Assembly (NCBI RefSeq): GCF_028435365.1
Contig: NZ_JAGTJJ010000024.1
Location: forward strand, 62,001 to 126,000
Length of the DNA stretch: 64,000 nucleotides
DNA from: Polyangium jinanense
GTDB lineage: Bacteria; Myxococcota; Polyangia; Polyangiales; Polyangiaceae
Direction of reading: 5' to 3'
Shown here: positions 17,556 to 25,427 of the stretch, piece after piece
How positions within the stretch are numbered: the stretch's first letter is position 1
How the letters are laid out: the number at the start of each line of letters is the position of its first letter
Translations under genes and position numbers: made by a program
The notes under the pieces: model-generated
What the model was told of the DNA's origin: nothing
Seen by the model: only the letters and a program-made list of their open reading frames with translations
Databases searched by the model: none

Positions 17556-17745
17556 GCGCGCACCTCGATAGCAGATGCAGCACCCGGGGGCACGTGTGTG
17601 AGGCCAGGAAACACGGCAGCAGCAGCAGCGACCATACAGGACGACGTCATGAAGCGGGGGGAGCCTAGCGCGGGGGCGCTTTGCGCGGGAGGAAAGCCCA
17701 GCGCGATCGTGGGGTCAACCCGGGTTCGAGACAACGGGGTCGGGC

Positions 17746-18567
17746 CTACCAAAGTCCCTGGAGCTCGCCCTGATTTTCGGGCGGCTCCGACTCGGTGCCG
17801 TCGAACGAGAAGGCGACCTCGAGCGTCTGCCCGTCGGTCACCGTCACCTCTTGCGTCTTCACGCCGTACCGGGCGTGAAACGCCTCGAGCTTGTACTTCC
17901 CGGCCGGCACGCGATCGATGCGGAACGCTCCATCCGCGCCGCTTACCGCGAAGAACGGATGATCGGTGACCACGACGAAGCTCCGCATCCACGGGTGGAT
18001 GTCGCATCCGAACCGTACGATGCCGGAGGGCGGCAAGCGCTTCGCGATCGGCGGCGATCCCATCGCCGTCGCATCGTTGAAGACCGTCTCGGCGCCCAGG
18101 TACGTGTGCACGTTGTGCAGCGTCCGGTCGCTGTTCTTCACGACGACCTCCTGCCCGCTGAGGACGCCCTGGATCCGCGGCACGTACATGCAGTCGAGCT
18201 GATCCACGGTCGCGGCCGGCGGCACGTCGTAGCGCCCGTCAAAACTCTTCGGCGCGATGCGGACGAGCACGTCCTTCAGCTTGCCCCCCTGGACGATCAC
18301 GGCGTCGTGGACGAGCTGTTTGTCCTTGCAGACGTCGGTCGCCTGCGCGCGCTTCGCGGGCACCTTCATCTCGGGCGGCTGTCCCGTGAAGCGCACCTCG
18401 CCGCGCAGCGTGGCGCTGCCGAGCTTGCCCGCCGGCGCGGCACTCGCCGCCGCGGACGCCGCGGGCGAGGGCGAGCTCCCCGTCTCCTTCTGGTTCTGGC
18501 AGCCCGCCGCGAGGGCGACGAGCATCACGACCGAAGGGACGATCCAGGCTGTTCGATGTGACGTCAT
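17746..18567 (-). CDS. Cupredoxin-like lipoprotein with carboxypeptidase-regulatory domain
   Basis: About 273 residues. ATG 18567 gives a proper lipoprotein signal (IVPSVVMLVALAAGC, Cys23) and an Ala/Ser/Pro linker. The middle has a plastocyanin-type arrangement: NSDRTLHNVHTYLG, then FGCDIHPWMRSFVVV, offering His, Cys and Met candidates for a mononuclear copper site. The C-terminus is a CarboxypepD_reg-like sandwich (GADGAFRIDRVPAGKYKLEA). Proteins like this are often annotated as methylamine-utilisation-like. Its place upstream of ctaB, DUF420 and SCO suggests a copper or electron carrier linked to respiration; this is inference. Confidence 0.75.
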   Translation of the reverse strand: MTSHRTAWIVPSVVMLVALAAGCQNQKETGSSPSPAASAAASAAPAGKLGSATLRGEVRFTGQPPEMKVPAKRAQATDVCKDKQLVHDAVIVQGGKLKDVLVRIAPKSFDGRYDVPPAATVDQLDCMYVPRIQGVLSGQEVVVKNSDRTLHNVHTYLGAETVFNDATAMGSPPIAKRLPPSGIVRFGCDIHPWMRSFVVVTDHPFFAVSGADGAFRIDRVPAGKYKLEAFHARYGVKTQEVTVTDGQTLEVAFSFDGTESEPPENQGELQGLW

Positions 18568-18686
18568 GTTCGCGATGCGCCCCGGGAGGGCCCGATCGAG
18601 CGCTCCCCGCGTCCTAGTGAACGCTTCGCGGCACGTCAACGGAGCGCGCGGGTTCGTCTCGCCAGATCGTGAGAAAACCGAACCCC

Positions 18687-19802
18687 TCAGCCCGGACGCG
18701 CGCCCTTCGCCTCGCCCGTCCCCGGGCCCTCGCCCGGCGTCGACTCCGCACGCGAGATCGCCGCCCAGAGCCCCCGGTGATCCCGCGATGCGAGCACCGT
18801 CGCGAGCGACGCGAGCACGAGCGCGAGCGCGCAGAGCGGCACGTCCGGCGCGCCCCGCGCCACGAGGAGGAGCGCGATCGCCCCCGAGAGCGCCGGCGTC
18901 AGCGTGCGCGTCGCGAGCGCCGCGACCGCGATCGCAGGCGCCGCGAACGCGACGAACGTGGCGATCACGGGCGAAGCAAACGGCTCGGGCCGCAAGACCA
19001 GATTTTTCGCGGCACGCGCGAGCAGCACGCTCACCGCGGCCGCCTCGTCGGACGTGCCCGCGAGCGCTTGCCGCGTGGCGAACAGCGCGACCGCGAGCGC
19101 CGCGACCGTCGCCGGGCTCGTGAGCTTCTTCCCGCGCGACGCGACGAACCCCACGGCCACGGCCATCGCCGCGCCGTCGAGCAAAAGGCCCACCGTCGAC
19201 ACGCCGCGCGCGATCCGCGCGAGCGCCTCCGGCGCGACGCCGTCACGCATCACGATGAGCACCGACGCGACCCGCGAGAGCCCACCGAGCCCGAGCAGCC
19301 CCAGCATCACCGCCGTCGCCCGCGCGAACGGCGTCCGCATCGTGTCCCACGCCGCGAGCAGCGCGAGCACGCACGCGACACCGCCGACCAGCACGAGCGA
19401 AGCTTCCGGCACGCGCGACGCCGACGCCGAGAGCGTCACGAGCACGACGAGCCCGCTCGCGAACACGGCGCCGAAACGCACCACCGCTGGCAAACCCGCG
19501 CGCAGCGCCGACAGCCCGAGCGCCATGGCGCCCACGGTCGCGAGGATCAGGAAGAACTGCGACATCGCCGCGCCCGCGAGCTCGAGGTAGTCGCCCGTCC
19601 TGCCGAGGCCGACGGCCAGGCCTCGCACCGAGGGGCCGAACGCACGTCCGAGCAGCATCGCGAGCACCCCGAACACCGCGAGCGGCCGGACGAACCCGAG
19701 CACACCGAAGCTCGTCGGGGGCTGCTCACGTGACGCGGGCGGGGCGGATCGGGGCGCTTCGGACGCTTCGGGCGCTTCGGTGCTTTCGCCTTCCGTGCTC
19801 AT
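18687..19802 (-). CDS. Polytopic membrane protein of unknown function
   Basis: About 371 residues if started at ATG 19802; ATG 19853, overlapping the upstream gene by 8 bases, is possible and neither has a strong ribosome site. A Glu/Ala/Ser/Pro-rich N-terminal tail is followed by about ten hydrophobic segments rich in Ala, Leu and Val, and a hydrophilic Gly-rich C-terminus. No motif allows a functional call. It directly follows the YbjN-like gene and is probably co-transcribed with it. Confidence 0.7.
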   Translation of the reverse strand: MSTEGESTEAPEASEAPRSAPPASREQPPTSFGVLGFVRPLAVFGVLAMLLGRAFGPSVRGLAVGLGRTGDYLELAGAAMSQFFLILATVGAMALGLSALRAGLPAVVRFGAVFASGLVVLVTLSASASRVPEASLVLVGGVACVLALLAAWDTMRTPFARATAVMLGLLGLGGLSRVASVLIVMRDGVAPEALARIARGVSTVGLLLDGAAMAVAVGFVASRGKKLTSPATVAALAVALFATRQALAGTSDEAAAVSVLLARAAKNLVLRPEPFASPVIATFVAFAAPAIAVAALATRTLTPALSGAIALLLVARGAPDVPLCALALVLASLATVLASRDHRGLWAAISRAESTPGEGPGTGEAKGARPG

Positions 19803-19845
19803 CGGGGTCGGGCTCGTCGCAAGCGGCTCCCTGCAAGGCGCAGGC

Positions 19846-20349
19846 TCACGCATCGCTCCAGTCGCGGAGGTGGACCGTGTCGTCGAAGAACGCCGAGGCG
19901 GCTGAGGCGTCGATCAGGTCCTGCATGCGATGCCCCCCGAATTCTTCGAAAATCCGGTCGTCGTACTCGTCGGCGATGACCGACATGTCGCGCAGCGCGG
20001 CGAGGATTTCGTCCGGATCGAGCGTCTCGCCGCCGAGCAGCGTGTGCACGAGGACCACACACGCGCCCTGCGGAACGTAACCGAAGGCCCCGAACCGGAG
20101 GCGCGCGTTCATGCGCAGGAGCTTCATCGCGAGGTCGGGCGTCATCTCGACCCCGCGGACGAGCTGAGCCACGAATCGCACGACGGCGCGGTCGGGCTCC
20201 CACGGGATGATCTGGATGTAGATGTACGCCGTCCCCTGTCGGACCACGTAGAAGCGCGGCTCGACACGGACGAAAGCCGGCGAGTCCGCGAGCGTTTGCT
20301 CGATCCGCGCGATGCTCACGCGAGCGGCGGATGCAGCGTCCTTGGACAT
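19846..20349 (-). CDS. YbjN / type III chaperone-like domain protein
   Basis: 167 residues, soluble. The fold pattern is that of YbjN/CesT-like peptide-binding chaperones: SIARIEQTLADSPAFVRVEP, FYVVRQGTAYIYIQIIPWEP, LAMKLLRMNARLRFGAFGY and VVLVHTLLGGETLDPDEILA. The order is helix, curved sheet, and a helix with L-x-x-N as in the YbjN family. Partners are unknown; no type III secretion genes are nearby. It overlaps the start region of the downstream membrane-protein gene. Confidence 0.7.
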   Translation of the reverse strand: MSKDAASAARVSIARIEQTLADSPAFVRVEPRFYVVRQGTAYIYIQIIPWEPDRAVVRFVAQLVRGVEMTPDLAMKLLRMNARLRFGAFGYVPQGACVVLVHTLLGGETLDPDEILAALRDMSVIADEYDDRIFEEFGGHRMQDLIDASAASAFFDDTVHLRDWSDA

Positions 20350-20489
20350 CGTGGGGCGATGCTACCAGCTTCGGGGCGGGCCGTCTCGCGTTGTCCTAGA
20401 CAAACCTGCCATCCTTCAATCGTCGAGGTTGTTGCACAGGCTCCTGCGCGAATCGTTGCATCGAGCACCGCGGCCTTTGCACCAGAGGT

Positions 20490-20529
20490 CCAGGGCTGCG
20501 CCCTGGTCGGGTCCGGGGTGAAACCCCGG
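20490..20529. repeat. Partial copy of the four-hairpin intergenic element
   Basis: Two hairpins in the order of the inverted copy at 52381: CCAGGGC/GCCCTGG (20490-20506, loop TGC) and CCGGGG/CCCCGG (20513-20529, loop TGAAA), joined by TCGGGT. The terminal 14-bp stem is missing. It lies just downstream of the stop of the TonB-like gene. Confidence 0.6.
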
Positions 20530-20549
20530 CGCTGCGCTGTCGAGCCACC

Positions 20550-22337
20550 TCAGCGGGTCGGAACAGGGAGGAGCGGCGGTGGGCCACGTCGCTCATCCGA
20601 GGGCGTGAGCGTCGGCGCACGCGGCGGACCGACCGGCGAGACGCCGCTTCCGCCCTTCGGGTCGGGCAGGAGATACGGATAGGCGTTGCGCGTGCTGCAC
20701 GCGTCCACCGGATCGCGGTGGAACTCCCAGTGCAGATAGACCCGGCCGTCGTGCGACACGATCGCGTCGGGCGCTTTTCCGAACGGCGAGGCGCGGTTCA
20801 TCGAGTTCAGCGCCACGATGTCGAAGGCCGTCATCCCGCTCGCCTTCGTCACGCCCATCTTCACGATCTTTCCCTCGTCCTTGCTCAGCACGATCTCAAG
20901 GTGCGTGACGAGGTTCTTGTTGAACGTGTGCTCCTGCGGGAGGTTGTCGAGCGACGCGAGGAACTCCTCGGCGAAGATCGGGTGCAGGCGGTTGTGGATC
21001 GTGTTCAGGTACGCCGCGAACGCGGACTGCGCGGCGTTCAGCGCCGTCTGGTTTCCGACCTTCACCGTCGGCTCGTAGTTCTCGATCGCCGCCTTGTACT
21101 TGCCGAAGTTGTTCTTCTCCCACTTGCCGCGGTGCGCGCTGCGCCGCGCCGCACCGTCCGCCGCGCGCTCGGCCTCGAGTTTTTCCCGACCGACCGAAGC
21201 CTCGAAGCCCGCGTGCGACAGATTCAGGTTCGGCCCACCCGCGATCCCGGGCGCGCCGAGGCCCACGGAGCCGACCTTCACCGGGCTCTGATAAGGCGCC
21301 GGTTGCCGCTTCTTTCCGGCCTTGCGGCTCTTGCCGTCGCCGCCGGGGTTTGCCGGATCCATCGTGAACCCGCCTGCGCCCACGCCCGCGACAACCTCGG
21401 GTGACGCGGGGCCCGCGCCGCCGGGGCTCGCAGGCGGAGCTGCGGGCGTCTTCGGCGCATTCGCGCCTCCACCGGTCGTTCCACCAGGCGCCATCGGTGG
21501 CGGCGAGGCCTTCGCGATCGCGGCCGCGGGCGGCGCGGGCTTGGCCGTGTGGTGGTGCTCGGCGCTCTCGCTGCGATCCTTCGACTCGCCGGGCGCCTTG
21601 TTCGAGCCGGCTTTCTCCTCGCTCTCGGCGACCTTCTCGTGGTCGTCGTTCCCCTCGCCCGAGGTTGCGGGCTTCTTCATCTCGCCCGCGTTCGGATTCG
21701 CGTGATCCTGATCATGGGACCTGAGGCGCGCGACCGTCTCTTCCTTCACGGTGTTCGCCTGATCCGCGATGCGGCTCGCGTCAGGATTGTCCTTCTGGTT
21801 CGGCTCGACGTGCTGGCGCACCGCGATGCGGCGATCCGGCTCGATCGGCTTCGGCGGCTCCTGCTTCGCGACGTCCTCCGGAGGCGGAGGAGGCGGCGGC
21901 GGTGGAGGCGGCGGAGGCGGCGGCGCCACGAGCGGAGGCGGCGGCGGGATCACCTTCGGCTCCTCCTTGGGAGGCTCGACCTTGGGCGGCTCGACCTTCG
22001 GCTCTTCCTTCTTCGGCGGAGGCGGCTTGATCTTGGGCGGCAACGGCTGCTCCGGCACCGCATCCGGATCCGGCTTTTCGTCGTCGTTCGTCTCGTCGGC
22101 CTTCTCCTCGGGCGGCTCGGCCTCCTGCGGCGAAGGCGTCGCGGGCGCATCGACGAGGACCTCGAACTCCGTGTCCTGCGGACGCAGCCCCTCGCGAACC
22201 GACTCGACGAGACTCCGGATTTGTGCGCGATCCTCGACGACCTGCGCGACCTCCACCGCACCGTTACCGCCCGCCCAGTGGACGACGATGGCTGCAGAGA
22301 TCCAGAGCAGCAGGGGGATGTGGGCTTCGCGCGACAT
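20550..22337 (-). CDS. TonB-like energy-transducer protein with long proline-rich span
   Basis: About 595 residues from ATG 22337. An N-terminal membrane anchor (HIPLLLWISAAIVVHWAGG) is followed by an acidic region. Then comes a very Pro-rich spacer (PPPKKEEPKVEPPK, and one run of 15 prolines coded at 21866-21930), a Gly/Ala/Pro region and a folded C-terminal domain from about 430. That domain contains FAAYLNTIHNRLHPIFAEEF and HLEIVLSKDEGKIVKMGVTK, the TonB C-terminal pattern. Such proteins carry inner-membrane proton-motive force across the periplasm. No ExbB/ExbD genes or TonB-dependent receptor are adjacent, so the partner is unknown. Confidence 0.78.
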   Translation of the reverse strand: MSREAHIPLLLWISAAIVVHWAGGNGAVEVAQVVEDRAQIRSLVESVREGLRPQDTEFEVLVDAPATPSPQEAEPPEEKADETNDDEKPDPDAVPEQPLPPKIKPPPPKKEEPKVEPPKVEPPKEEPKVIPPPPPLVAPPPPPPPPPPPPPPPEDVAKQEPPKPIEPDRRIAVRQHVEPNQKDNPDASRIADQANTVKEETVARLRSHDQDHANPNAGEMKKPATSGEGNDDHEKVAESEEKAGSNKAPGESKDRSESAEHHHTAKPAPPAAAIAKASPPPMAPGGTTGGGANAPKTPAAPPASPGGAGPASPEVVAGVGAGGFTMDPANPGGDGKSRKAGKKRQPAPYQSPVKVGSVGLGAPGIAGGPNLNLSHAGFEASVGREKLEAERAADGAARRSAHRGKWEKNNFGKYKAAIENYEPTVKVGNQTALNAAQSAFAAYLNTIHNRLHPIFAEEFLASLDNLPQEHTFNKNLVTHLEIVLSKDEGKIVKMGVTKASGMTAFDIVALNSMNRASPFGKAPDAIVSHDGRVYLHWEFHRDPVDACSTRNAYPYLLPDPKGGSGVSPVGPPRAPTLTPSDERRGPPPLLPVPTR

Positions 22338-22649
22338 GCCGGTTCGTGAGGCTCCCGGGGCGGAAGGGGCAGATCGTGGGAACGAACCCAGCACCCACCC
22401 ATTCGACGTGGCCGGGAGACTTCACCCGGCAAAACGACGAGTTACCCAGCGACGAAGTCCTGAGCGAAAGCTCACGACGGCCGCCGCTGAAAATCGAAAC
22501 TAGCATCCGTGTCCGAGCCCAGCAACGACCGGGATGGCCGAAACGGGCCGTTCCGGGCGGGATCTTGGGCGGAGAACGGGACGCGTTCGTGAGCCTCGGC
22601 GCAAGGCACGGGCGGAAACCAGCGAAGAACGTCGTCCGCCCGCCCGTTC
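22338..22649. other. Gene-free interval upstream of the TonB-like gene
   Basis: 312 bases between the SDR gene stop and the TonB-like gene start, both on the minus strand. It presumably carries the TonB-like promoter, but I see no convincing -35/-10 pair, hairpin or gene. Confidence 0.4.
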
Positions 22650-23495
22650 TCAGACCTTCGTGATCGCGTCCCAGTGGTCGGCGATCTCCTGGGCCGTCCA
22701 CGCCGCGCCCTCGTCTTTGAACTTTCCCGCGCTTTGCACGACCTTGTACGCGAAGACCTGCGAGCCCGTGACGGCGAGGACGTGCCCCGTCCGATCCCCG
22801 CAAAGCTCGGAGCCCAGGAAGAGCGCCGCCGGCGCGATGTGCTCCGGCGTGAGCGACTCCATGCCGGCCTGGAACATCGGAAGATCCTCGGTCATGCGCG
22901 TCTTCGCCACCGGCGCGAGCGCGTTCACCGTGATGCGATGCTTCTGCAGCTCGATCGCCGCGGTCCGCGTAAAACCGTAAATGCCGGCCTTCGCGGCCGC
23001 GTAGTTCGATTGCCCGAAGTTGCCGAGCATGCCCGAGACGCTCGTCGTGTTGACGATGCGCCCGCCGCCGCCCTGCGCGACGAGCTGCTTCACCACGGCC
23101 TGCGTGACGAGGAACGTGCCCTTGAGGTGCACGGCGACGACGCTGTCCCACTGCTCCTCGTCGAGCTTGAGCAGCGTCTTGTCCCGCAGGATGCCCGCGT
23201 TGTTGACGAGCACGTCGATGCGGCCGAAGGCGTCGAGCGCGGTCTTCACGATGCCCGCCGCGCCCGCGGCCGTCGCCACCGAGTCGAAGTTCGCGACCGC
23301 GACGCCGCCCGCCGCCGTGATCTCGTCCACGACCTTTCGCGCCATGGCGTCGCTTCCGCCGGTTCCGTCGCGCGCGCCGCCGACGTCGTTGACGACCACC
23401 TTCGCGCCTTCCCGGGCGAAGAGAAGCGCCTCGGCGCGGCCGATTCCGCCGCCCGCGCCCGTGATGATTGCCACTTTGCCGTCGAGCAGACCCAT
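22650..23495 (-). CDS. SDR-family 3-hydroxyacyl-CoA dehydrogenase-like enzyme (MFE-2 type)
   Basis: 281 residues from ATG 23495, with AAGGAGG correctly spaced upstream. Rossmann motifs: TGAGGGIG (12-19), NNAG (98-101), catalytic Ser near 152-154 and YAAAK (Tyr165, Lys169). VVVNDVGGARDGTG, ANFDSV, GILRDKTL and GNFGQSNYAAAKAG closely follow the dehydrogenase domain of peroxisomal multifunctional enzyme type 2 (HSD17B4/Fox2). It is therefore more likely a beta-oxidation (3R)-hydroxyacyl-CoA dehydrogenase than a FabG of fatty-acid synthesis. No hydratase gene is adjacent. Confidence 0.88.
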   Translation of the reverse strand: MGLLDGKVAIITGAGGGIGRAEALLFAREGAKVVVNDVGGARDGTGGSDAMARKVVDEITAAGGVAVANFDSVATAAGAAGIVKTALDAFGRIDVLVNNAGILRDKTLLKLDEEQWDSVVAVHLKGTFLVTQAVVKQLVAQGGGGRIVNTTSVSGMLGNFGQSNYAAAKAGIYGFTRTAAIELQKHRITVNALAPVAKTRMTEDLPMFQAGMESLTPEHIAPAALFLGSELCGDRTGHVLAVTGSQVFAYKVVQSAGKFKDEGAAWTAQEIADHWDAITKV

Positions 23496-23585
23496 CCCAT
23501 GCCTCCTTCGAACCGCGTCCTTGTCGCGTCGTGGAGAATACCGCTTCTTGCCCTTCCCCCTAGGCCCGTGTAACGACGAGCCCGC

Positions 23586-23756
23586 GTGAACTCGCTTCAG
23601 ACGAGAACGGAACGGCCCCCCGAGGGCCTGGCCCGCGGAATCGTGGTCGCGCCCAAGTGGGCCGTCGCCGCGCTCGGCGCTGCTGTGGTGCTGGGCGCGA
23701 TCATCTACCTCGTCGTGCGCGTCCGTCGCGCCCGGAAGAACCTGAGAGCGCCTTGA
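23586..23756 (+). CDS. Small single-span membrane protein
   Basis: 56 residues from GTG 23586: a 24-residue basic/polar start (MNSLQTRTERPPEGLARGIV), one transmembrane helix (WAVAALGAAVVLGAIIYLVV) and a strongly basic tail (RVRRARKNLRAP). It stops 13 bases before the flippase-like gene and is probably its co-transcribed partner. Family not recognised; positive-inside tail suggests C-terminus in the cytoplasm. Confidence 0.55.
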   Translation: MNSLQTRTERPPEGLARGIVVAPKWAVAALGAAVVLGAIIYLVVRVRRARKNLRAP

Positions 23757-23769
23757 ACGGAGCGGACTC

Positions 23770-24795
23770 TTGAACACGCTGGTCCGTCGCGTCGTGGTGG
23801 TGATGCTGCTCGGCGTCGCCCTCTACGGCGGCCTCGTCCTCTACCGCGACGCGAACCTCATCGCCGCGCGCCTCGCGACGTACGCTTGGTCCACGTTCGG
23901 GATCGCCTGCGCCCTCGCGTTCGGGAACTACCTCCTGCGCTACTTCAAGTGGGAGTACTACCTCGCCCGGCTCGACATCCGCGGCGTGCCCAAGTTCGAG
24001 AGCCTGCTCGTGTTCCTGTCGGGGTTCGTCCTGACGGTCACACCCGGCAAGGTCGGCGAGGTCTTCAAGTCGCTGATCCTGTTCCAGCTCCGCAAGGTGC
24101 CGATCGAGCGCACCGCGCCGATCGTCATCGCCGAGCGCGTGACCGATCTCATCGGCGTGATCGCGATCATCGCCATCGGCAGCGCGAGCTTCCCCGGCGG
24201 CGCGATCTGGGCCGGCATCGGCGCAGTCACCGTGGTCGCGCTGCTCGTCTTCGTCTCGGTCCCCGCGGTGAGCGGCGCCGTCGTGCGGCTTCTCCCCAAA
24301 CTCCCGGGGCCGCTCGGGCGCGTGGGCGGCAAGGTCGCGCCGAAGATCGAAGAGGCGCTCTCGGGCCTCCGCACGATCGTCTCGCCCGCGCAGCTCGTGT
24401 GGCCGACGCTGCTCTCGATCGGCGCGTGGTCGCTCGAAGGTGTGGGGCTCTGGGTGATCCTGCGCGGCTTCGGTGAGCAGGCGTCGATGCCGCTCACGAT
24501 GTTCTTCTACTCGACGGCGACGCTCGCGGGCGCGCTCGTGCCGGTCCCGGGTGGGCTCGGCGTGACGGAAAAACTGCTCGAAGAGCAGATGTCGCGGCTC
24601 GGCGGCGTGGAGGCGGCGACGTCGACGGCGGCCATGATCCTCGTGCGGTTTGCCACGTTGTGGTTTGCCGTCGCCGTCGGGTTCGCGGCGCTCGGGCTGC
24701 TCCGCGCCAAACATGGCGCGGCCGTTCTCGGCGGGCAGCCCGTGCCGGAAGGGTCCGGAGATCAACGGAATCTCTTGACAGAACGCACGCCTTGA
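23770..24795 (+). CDS. Flippase-like / lysylphosphatidylglycerol synthase TM-region family protein
   Basis: 341 residues from TTG 23770 (CGGAG upstream). About eight membrane helices with family motifs LRYFKWEYYLARLDI, GFVLTVTPGKVGEVFKSLIL, ERVTDLIGV and PVPGGLGVTEKLLEEQM. These belong to the UPF0104/LPG-synthase transmembrane family, the integral-membrane half of MprF, believed to flip lipids or lipid-linked molecules. The synthetase domain is absent, so the protein is probably a stand-alone lipid or glycolipid transporter. Confidence 0.87.
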   Translation: MNTLVRRVVVVMLLGVALYGGLVLYRDANLIAARLATYAWSTFGIACALAFGNYLLRYFKWEYYLARLDIRGVPKFESLLVFLSGFVLTVTPGKVGEVFKSLILFQLRKVPIERTAPIVIAERVTDLIGVIAIIAIGSASFPGGAIWAGIGAVTVVALLVFVSVPAVSGAVVRLLPKLPGPLGRVGGKVAPKIEEALSGLRTIVSPAQLVWPTLLSIGAWSLEGVGLWVILRGFGEQASMPLTMFFYSTATLAGALVPVPGGLGVTEKLLEEQMSRLGGVEAATSTAAMILVRFATLWFAVAVGFAALGLLRAKHGAAVLGGQPVPEGSGDQRNLLTERTP

Positions 24796-24814
24796 CGGTC
24801 GGCTACGCGGAGCC

Positions 24815-25414
24815 ATGGCGACCATCGAACGAGGGATCGGGCTGGTACAGCGCGTCATCGAGGAGCTCTCGAAGCGCCCGGAGGGAGCGGGCGTGGTCGG
24901 CGCGAGCTCGAGCGCGCTCGACGCCCTCGAGTCCAAGCTGATGGTGGAGCTGCCGCCGACCCTGCGAACGTTCCTCGCCTACGACTTCACGTTCGCGAGC
25001 TTCGGCAAGCGCTTCAAGGGCCGGCACCGCTTCGGCACCGATCCACGCGCACCGCAGCCGAAGATGAGCTCGGTCCGCAAGCTCGCCGAGGCGATGGTCG
25101 AGCTCGGATGGACCGACTCGCGCATCCGCGGCAAGGTCGTGCGTCTGCCGAACAAGCCAGGGCAGCCCTGGAACGCGCTCTACCTCGGCGAGGCGCGGCG
25201 CGACGGCGAGCTCGTGATCCTCGGCCTCGAGAACGACGAGACGAACGTGCGCGTCTTCCCGCGGTACACGGCCTTCGACCTCTACCTCGCGCACCAGCTC
25301 GGCGTGCTCAAGCTGCGCCAGAGCGCGATGCTCGACGACCTCGACTCGCACCTCGCGCACAACCCGGAGCTCGTCTCGCGCGAAGAGGACGAGGACGAGA
25401 GCACGGACTACTGA
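24815..25414 (+). CDS. Conserved protein, possibly SMI1/KNR4-like fold
   Basis: 199 residues, soluble. The segment SSALDALESKLMVELPPTLR followed by TFLAYDFTF resembles the entry of SMI1/KNR4 (SUKH) domains, where an acidic helix is followed by LP-x-x-x-x-x-F/Y-L. A later VRVFPRYTAFDLYLAHQLG fits a final strand-helix. C-terminus is very acidic. Match is by eye only; no toxin or polymorphic-effector gene lies next to it. ATG 24815 is 19 bases after the flippase-like gene. Confidence 0.55.
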   Translation: MATIERGIGLVQRVIEELSKRPEGAGVVGASSSALDALESKLMVELPPTLRTFLAYDFTFASFGKRFKGRHRFGTDPRAPQPKMSSVRKLAEAMVELGWTDSRIRGKVVRLPNKPGQPWNALYLGEARRDGELVILGLENDETNVRVFPRYTAFDLYLAHQLGVLKLRQSAMLDDLDSHLAHNPELVSREEDEDESTDY

Positions 25415-25427
25415 TTCGCGGTCCGTG

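Noticed and set aside
17700..17745. tRNA-like GGTTCGA sequence near 17720
   Set aside because: No cloverleaf can be folded around it and there is no CCA end or anticodon arm.
21866..21940. Possible tandem DNA repeat of GGCGGA units
   Set aside because: It is the coding sequence for the 15-proline run in the TonB-like protein, already described.
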